Source: Trichodesmium sp. MAG_R03 (GTDB lineage Bacteria; Cyanobacteriota; Cyanobacteriia; Cyanobacteriales; Microcoleaceae). From it: a stretch of 37,922 bases of DNA. The stretch spans positions 1 through 37,922 of the forward strand of contig JAKQYF010000019.1 of assembly GCA_023356535.1 (NCBI GenBank), written 5' to 3'. The translations under genes and the position numbers were made by a program. Positions 33,938 to 37,922 of this stretch are shown one piece after another. Each line of letters starts with the position of its first letter. Within the stretch, counting starts at the first letter, position 1. The notes under the pieces are model-generated. The model did not search any database, had not been told where the DNA came from, and was given only the letters and a program-made list of their open reading frames with translations.

Positions 33938-34732
33938 ATGAAAACTGCATTAATTACAGGTGCTTCTTCTGGAATTGGTGAAACCTTTGCTAAAGAGTTA
34001 GCCGGAAGAAAAAACAATTTAGTATTGGTTGCTCGTTCAGCAGAGAAACTCCATGAATTAGCAAATATATGTCAGAATCAATATCAAATTCAAGCTGATG
34101 TAATAGTTCAAGATTTAACAGCACCAGCAGCAACAAAATCTATCTTTGAAGTAGTTTTACAGGAAGGATTAACTATAGATTTGTTAGTTAATAATGCTGG
34201 TTTTGGTGACTATGGAAATTTTGCTGAGAGGTCTCTAGAAAAGCAAGTAAATATGATTCAATTAAATATTACTGCTTTAGTAGAGTTAACACATTTATTT
34301 TTACCCGGAATGCAACAACGCCAGTCTGGTGGAATTATTAATGTTGCTTCAATTGGTGGATTTCAACCTTTGCCTTATATGTCTGTTTATGGTGCAACTA
34401 AGGCATTTGTTTTGAGTTTTAGTGAGGCTTTGTGGGCAGAAAATCAAGATTTAGGAGTGAAGATATTCGCCCTTTGTCCTGGACCTACAGAATCAGATTT
34501 TTTCCAAAGAGCAGAATTTCCTAAGTCTGCTGGAGAAAGTTCAAAGCAAAAATTGACTTCTGCAGAAGAGGTAGTGCGAGATGCTGTTGAAGCATTAGAA
34601 AAAAATCAATCTAATGTTGTTACAGGAGGATTTTTAAATCATTTAATTGTTAATACTTCTCGCTTTTTTCCACGAGAGACTTTAACTAGTTTAGTAGCAA
34701 GACAGTTTACAAGTTTTAAGCAAAATAAATAA
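33938..34732 (+). CDS. Short-chain dehydrogenase/reductase
   Basis: Classical SDR. The cofactor motif TGASSGIG is at 7-14, NNAG at 85-88, and the catalytic Ser138, Tyr151 and Lys155 (YGATK) are all present. Arg33 after the second strand (LVARSAEKL) suggests NADP(H) preference. The length of 264 residues is normal. The substrate cannot be told. It begins 34 bp after a family B element, which may supply part of the promoter. Confidence 0.9.
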   Translation: MKTALITGASSGIGETFAKELAGRKNNLVLVARSAEKLHELANICQNQYQIQADVIVQDLTAPAATKSIFEVVLQEGLTIDLLVNNAGFGDYGNFAERSLEKQVNMIQLNITALVELTHLFLPGMQQRQSGGIINVASIGGFQPLPYMSVYGATKAFVLSFSEALWAENQDLGVKIFALCPGPTESDFFQRAEFPKSAGESSKQKLTSAEEVVRDAVEALEKNQSNVVTGGFLNHLIVNTSRFFPRETLTSLVARQFTSFKQNK

Positions 34733-34824
34733 GTAAATATACTTTTCTATTGCCAAAATCGTCATTTCCATCTTAAATTTAATAATAGAATACTAAAATT
34801 AGCTTGAGCAAATAAAAGGGGATT

Positions 34825-35268
34825 ATGTTAAATAAACGATCAATAGTAGCATGGGTAATAGCACTATTAGTAGCATTTTTGGCGAGTTGTGGTTCTCCGA
34901 CTCCGCCGCCAACTTACTCAGATGCTCAATTACAGAAAATAGAACTGTCTGCTATTAGAATACAGACTTTGCGCGATCGCATGGATGAACTAGAAAGCCT
35001 AATTCAACAGGGGGAATGGGTAAATATCCGTACATTTATCCACGGGCCTTTGGGAGATTTGCGGAGTAAGACTAATTATCTGACCCAAAGTCTACTGCTA
35101 CCAAAAGACAAAACACCTGTGCTGAATGCAGCAAAAAAGATATTTGATGACTTAGAGAATATTGATGTAGCAGCAGCACAAGGGAATACAAATCAAGCTC
35201 TAAGTAACTACAAAGAAGCAGTGGCAGATTTTGACACTTTCTTAGATTTAGTACCAAAAAATAGTTAA
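34825..35268 (+). CDS. psbQ: Photosystem II lumenal lipoprotein PsbQ (CyanoQ)
   Basis: CyanoQ binds the lumenal face of photosystem II near the oxygen-evolving centre. A lipoprotein signal, WVIALLVAFLASC (Cys22), is followed by a Pro-rich linker and a four-helix bundle: SAIRIQTLRDRMDELESLIQ, WVNIRTFIHGPLGDL and the C-terminal YKEAVADFDTFLDLVP. The length of 147 residues is normal. AAGGGGA lies 6 bases before the ATG. It follows the SDR gene by 92 bp on the same strand, with no functional link evident. Confidence 0.92.
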   Translation: MLNKRSIVAWVIALLVAFLASCGSPTPPPTYSDAQLQKIELSAIRIQTLRDRMDELESLIQQGEWVNIRTFIHGPLGDLRSKTNYLTQSLLLPKDKTPVLNAAKKIFDDLENIDVAAAQGNTNQALSNYKEAVADFDTFLDLVPKNS

Positions 35269-35643
35269 ATAATTTTAAGCATTCAGCTATTAGCTATCAG
35301 TAGTTTCATAATACCAATTACCATAAACTTTGCTATACTTGGATTTTCTATTTCTAAATATTATTTGTTGGATCAAATACTAGATAGAATAGTAACTTCG
35401 GTTATAAAGGAAAGTTATTTTTGCAAGATTTTAAGTATAGCAGAATTTTTGAGAATTGGTATAATATACTCCTACGCTGATTACAAAAATTAGACATTGA
35501 ATGACCTAGCAAGGAATGCCCTACTTCTCCAGTTATTTAACAGGACTGAGGTAGGGAACTTCCTTAATATTTATTGTTAAAAACAACGATTCGATTTATC
35601 CTAGAAACCAGGTTTCTTTGGCTAAGTCCTGATCAAGCTAAAA
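35269..35643. other. Spacer before the FAD oxidoreductase gene
   Basis: 375 bp without a gene. The 91-bp interval 35541-35631 is a family B element ending 12 bp before the next start codon. Confidence 0.5.
35541..35631 (+). repeat. Miniature element family B, 91 bp, diverged
   Basis: Ends are CAGGACTGAGG and TTTGGCTAAGTCCTG. The interior AGAAACC-A-GGTTTCT is an inverted repeat. The length equals other copies exactly, although the left end is weak. Confidence 0.6.
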
Positions 35644-36831
35644 ATGAGTCATATAGTAATTATTGGATGTGGAATAGTTGGAGCGGCGATCGCTTATCAA
35701 CTTAGCAAAATAGAAGGTTTAAAAATTACAGTCTTAGATCAACAAATGCCTGCTCAAGGGTCTACGGGTGCTGCTTTGGGTGTTTTGATGGGAGTTATTA
35801 GTCAAAAAACTCAAGGTAGACCTTGGAAAATGAGGCGCATTAGTGTCCAGAGATATCACAGTTTAATTCCTGAGTTAGAGGCAAAAATCAATCGCCCTAT
35901 TTCCCATAACCGCCAAGGTATTTTACGGTTTTGTTTGCCTGGGGATGATCTGGATAAGTGGCAAAGATTAATTGATATTCGAAAAGCAGACGGTTTGCCA
36001 TTAGAAATGTGGGATGTGGAACGGCTGGGCGATCGCTGCCCCCAGATCCAAACATCAGAGGTTATCGGGGCTATTTATTCTCCCCAAGATTTACAAGTTA
36101 ACCCTGTTGAATTAACTTTAGCTTTAGTGGAAGCTGCTCAACAAAATGGCGTCAAGTTTCATTTTGGAGTCACAGTTGCCGAATATAAGACTATTTCTCT
36201 GCCAAAAAATAAATATCGTTGTCGCCAAGTATATATAAAAAGCTTGGATGAGACGAAAACAGCTCCTGCTTTACCAGATGTAGATTGGTTGGTTGTTGCT
36301 GCGGGGTTGGGTTCATTGTCATGTTTACAAGGAATAAAAGGGGGTAAATTACGCTCCCTACAACTCAAGCGCAAATCTAATCTTGATAATAAGTTTACTA
36401 TAGTACCTGTGTTAGGTCAAGCTTTACATCTGCAAGTATCAACGCTTTTAGGAAACCCAGATTTTCAACCAGTGATAACTGGAGATGATGTGCATATTAT
36501 ACCAGTGGCAAAAAATGAATATTGGGTCGGAGCAACGGTTGAATTTCCCAATGATATTGGTGAGGTGTTTGCTGACTCCAGTTTATTGGATAGGGTGATG
36601 GCGAGAGCAATTAGTTTTTGTCCTGGTTTAGCAGATGCAACTATTCTTAGGAAATGGTCTGGTTTGCGGCCTCGCCCAGAAGGTCAAGCTGCTCCTGCAG
36701 TTGGTTATTTGGAAGGTTGGCAAAATGTATTGTTGGCAACGGGTCATTATCGGAATGGGGTGTTATTAGCTCCGGCGACTGCACAAGCAGTTGAGAAAAT
36801 GATTATGAACAGGACTTACGCCAATTCGTAG
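35644..36831 (+). CDS. FAD-dependent amine/amino-acid oxidoreductase (DAO family)
   Basis: The DAO fold begins IVIIGCGIVGAAIAYQL, a GxGxxG motif at 8-13 with the usual second glycine kept. ALGVLMGVI and the substrate-side QGILRFCLPG follow. The C-terminal flavin motif is RKWSGLRPRP, then YLEGWQNVLLATGHYRNGVLLAP. This end (GHYRNGVLLAP) is typical of ThiO/glycine-oxidase-like enzymes. The last six residues, RTYANS, and the TAG are encoded by a family B terminal sequence (CAGGACTTACGCCAA at 36810), so the native C-terminus has been replaced after EKMIMN. Only a few residues can be lost, so the enzyme is probably active. Confidence 0.82.
   Translation: MSHIVIIGCGIVGAAIAYQLSKIEGLKITVLDQQMPAQGSTGAALGVLMGVISQKTQGRPWKMRRISVQRYHSLIPELEAKINRPISHNRQGILRFCLPGDDLDKWQRLIDIRKADGLPLEMWDVERLGDRCPQIQTSEVIGAIYSPQDLQVNPVELTLALVEAAQQNGVKFHFGVTVAEYKTISLPKNKYRCRQVYIKSLDETKTAPALPDVDWLVVAAGLGSLSCLQGIKGGKLRSLQLKRKSNLDNKFTIVPVLGQALHLQVSTLLGNPDFQPVITGDDVHIIPVAKNEYWVGATVEFPNDIGEVFADSSLLDRVMARAISFCPGLADATILRKWSGLRPRPEGQAAPAVGYLEGWQNVLLATGHYRNGVLLAPATAQAVEKMIMNRTYANS
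36810..36830 (+). repeat. Family B end inside the oxidoreductase 3' end
   Basis: CAGGACTTACGCCAATTCG matches the family terminus; beyond about 36830 the match fades. It provides the final codons and stop of the overlapping gene. Confidence 0.7.
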
Positions 36832-37063
36832 ATATATAGAGTTATTGGGAAATCAGGTAAAAGTAAAATAAGTTAAGAAGAAATTGGCGAACTTGAATGC
36901 TAAATATTAAACGAGCCTTAAAACTCTGTCTTCATCAACATTCACTGCTCCCCGAAGTTTCAAAGTTTTTTCCCACTCTTGCTCCTCCCTCTCAGTTGCC
37001 ATAGTCAGTTCCCAAATTTCCATCCCCAACTTCATTTCCCGGTGCTTGACGGCGCAAATAATA

Positions 37064-37168
37064 TACAGCGGTTTTCATTTCAGCAGACCACAGTAGGGAC
37101 GTTCCATGGAACGTCCCTACAAGGTTTTGCTTGTGATGATGTGGTTTATCAATCTGAAAAGTGCTGTA
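37064..37168 (+). repeat. Miniature element family C, 105 bp, with a perfect 28-bp palindrome
   Basis: Ends are TACAGCGGTTTTCAT and CTGAAAAGTGCTGTA. The palindrome at 37093-37120 is centred on CCATGG, with arms GTAGGGACGTT and AACGTCCCTAC. The insertion ends the upstream minus-strand frame with element-derived residues LQHFSD and a TGA. Confidence 0.88.
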
Positions 37169-37676
37169 AATGAGAATTTTGATCCAATATTTCAGACATC
37201 AATGCTTCTATTTCAGATTTTTTTAGAGTCACCTTACCCAACTGAGCGCGAACAAATTTATCCGCCGCACTACCAGAAAACCGATAACCCCAATCTTGAG
37301 AATTCAAAACTTGAGCAGGTAAAACTTTTGTGGGAGCTGCTAAGACTGGAGTTACCGGAAGTGGGGAAATAATTTTGGTAGTAACTTCTAACTCTCGTCT
37401 GCCATCTGCTGCCGACAGGAAAATCAAACCAGATAAATTTGTACCAGTAGGAATATTGGCAGTATTTAGGATAACTTGTAAATTTTGTCGCCCCGGTGAG
37501 AGATAACTGGAGCGCACCTGCAACTAATTCAGATCGCACAAAACCTGACAAACCATGCCCAGTTGTAACTCCCACCCATGTTCCACCAGTCGATTTATTT
37601 CTGCTTCCCCAAAGTCGAGAATTGTGGGAATATCCCAACTTGCTCCTGACCACTCTACATTTTCTGCGATACCATT

Positions 37677-37781
37677 TACAGCGCTTTTCAAATTGATAAA
37701 CTACATCGCTATAACCAAAACCTTGTAGGGACGTTACATGCAACGTCCCTACTGTGGTCTACCGACATGAAAACTGCTGTA
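37677..37781 (+). repeat. Miniature element family C, 105 bp, opposite orientation to 37064
   Basis: Ends are TACAGCGCTTTTCAA and GAAAACTGCTGTA. The inner GTAGGGACGTT and AACGTCCCTAC arms are shared with the 37064 copy. The text TTTTCAAATTGATAAAC matches the right end of 37064 as complement, so the two copies are inverted. Confidence 0.88.
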
Positions 37782-37922
37782 ATTTTACCTGACTTAAAAT
37801 AGGGTTAGTATTAGTTTCAGCAAATATAGCAACTTCCCCATTGTCACCACCAACTGTTCGCTCTACTGTTCAATTTTCTAGTCGTACTTTTGGAACTGTA
37901 ATTATTAGTGGGGGTTCGGTTG

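Larger units (their letters stand above)
36992..37922 (-). pseudogene. Broken gene with Ig-like beta-sandwich text, interrupted by two family C elements (5' end outside window)
   Basis: I cannot name the family. Reading on the minus strand: LIITVPKVRLEN, stop, TVERTVGGDNGEVAIFAET, NTNPILSQVKL, then the first element; NGIAENVEWSGASWDIP, TILDFGEAEINR, a damaged stretch with a TAG near 37524, SSYLSPGRQNLQVILNTA, NIPTGTNLSGLIFLSA, DGRRELEVTTKI, a Pro-rich linker, WGYRFSGSAADKFV, LKKSEIEALMSEILDQN, then the second element; then YYLRRQAPGNEVGD and a TGA at 36992. The strand pattern SPGxQNLxVxxxTxxxxxGTxxGxIxxxS resembles HYDIN/BACON-like repeats. Two premature stops and two insertions make it non-functional. 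Confidence 0.65.

Noticed and set aside
37270-37743. 157-codon minus-strand frame
   Set aside because: Much of it is element sequence or out of frame with the beta-sandwich protein text; only short parts may reflect frameshifts of that gene.

Overview
The window is chromosomal DNA of a cyanobacterium. The evidence is the petC-petA pair, psbQ, tocopherol cyclase, cyanobacterial families DUF2996, DUF3067 and DUF2288, and about a dozen GCGATCGC (HIP1) octamers scattered through genes on both strands. The DNA is AT-rich and loosely packed, with long gaps full of small repeats and gene fossils. That resembles large-genome filamentous forms of the Trichodesmium/Okeania type, but this placement is an inference, not a direct reading.

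Layout. 1-1024: edge of a possible IS607-type element inside a broken hydrolase-like gene, then an IS701-type deletion derivative with intact inverted repeats and a TTAT target duplication. 1291-2635: a stand-alone HEARO/omega-RNA-like locus, a tRNA-Arg(CCU) gene split by a 245-nt group I intron, and repeat relics. 2747-7098: YdcF-like protein, DUF2288, and the lipid genes plsC, fabH and plsX. 7100-10200: a PBP4-type carboxypeptidase set among nested miniature elements. 10205-15138: two AAA-like (AAA_35 type) ATPases of the kind found in cyanobacterial conflict and signalling systems, with a TnpB fossil between them. 15139-24344: tocopherol cyclase, LptC, a NYN protein, metG, an alpha/beta hydrolase, DUF2996, a conserved unknown protein and a lipoprotein. 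24398-26813: fossils of ggpS-like and glpD-like genes, intact gpsA, then a decayed iscB. 26926-31042: tatC, DUF3067, petC and petA, i.e. the Tat translocase core beside its known client, the Rieske protein, and cytochrome f. 31227-36831: alpha/beta hydrolase, patatin, SDR, psbQ and an FAD oxidoreductase. 36992-37922: a broken minus-strand gene interrupted by two copies of one miniature element.

The most notable theme is mobile and RNA-guided debris. Three loci (1397, about 2241 and 27911) look like HEARO/omega-RNAs without an adjacent nuclease gene. Each follows a shared left-end tag (AAATTGGGT) by about 90-125 bp, and an iscB fossil lies 1.1 kb upstream of the third. Four families of miniature inverted-repeat elements are also visible: A (GGGCTTGCTGA ends, about 300-350 bp, 6-bp target duplications), B (CAGGACTTACGC ends, 91 bp), C (TACAGCGCTTTTCA ends, 103-105 bp, TA duplications) and D (TATAGTC ends, 94 bp). 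Family A is nested inside family B twice, and in both cases removing the insert rebuilds the host element. Family C sits twice inside one gene, and removing it with one TA keeps the reading frame open. One family B end supplies the stop codon of a live gene.

All family assignments come from reading and recall of motifs; no database search was possible.
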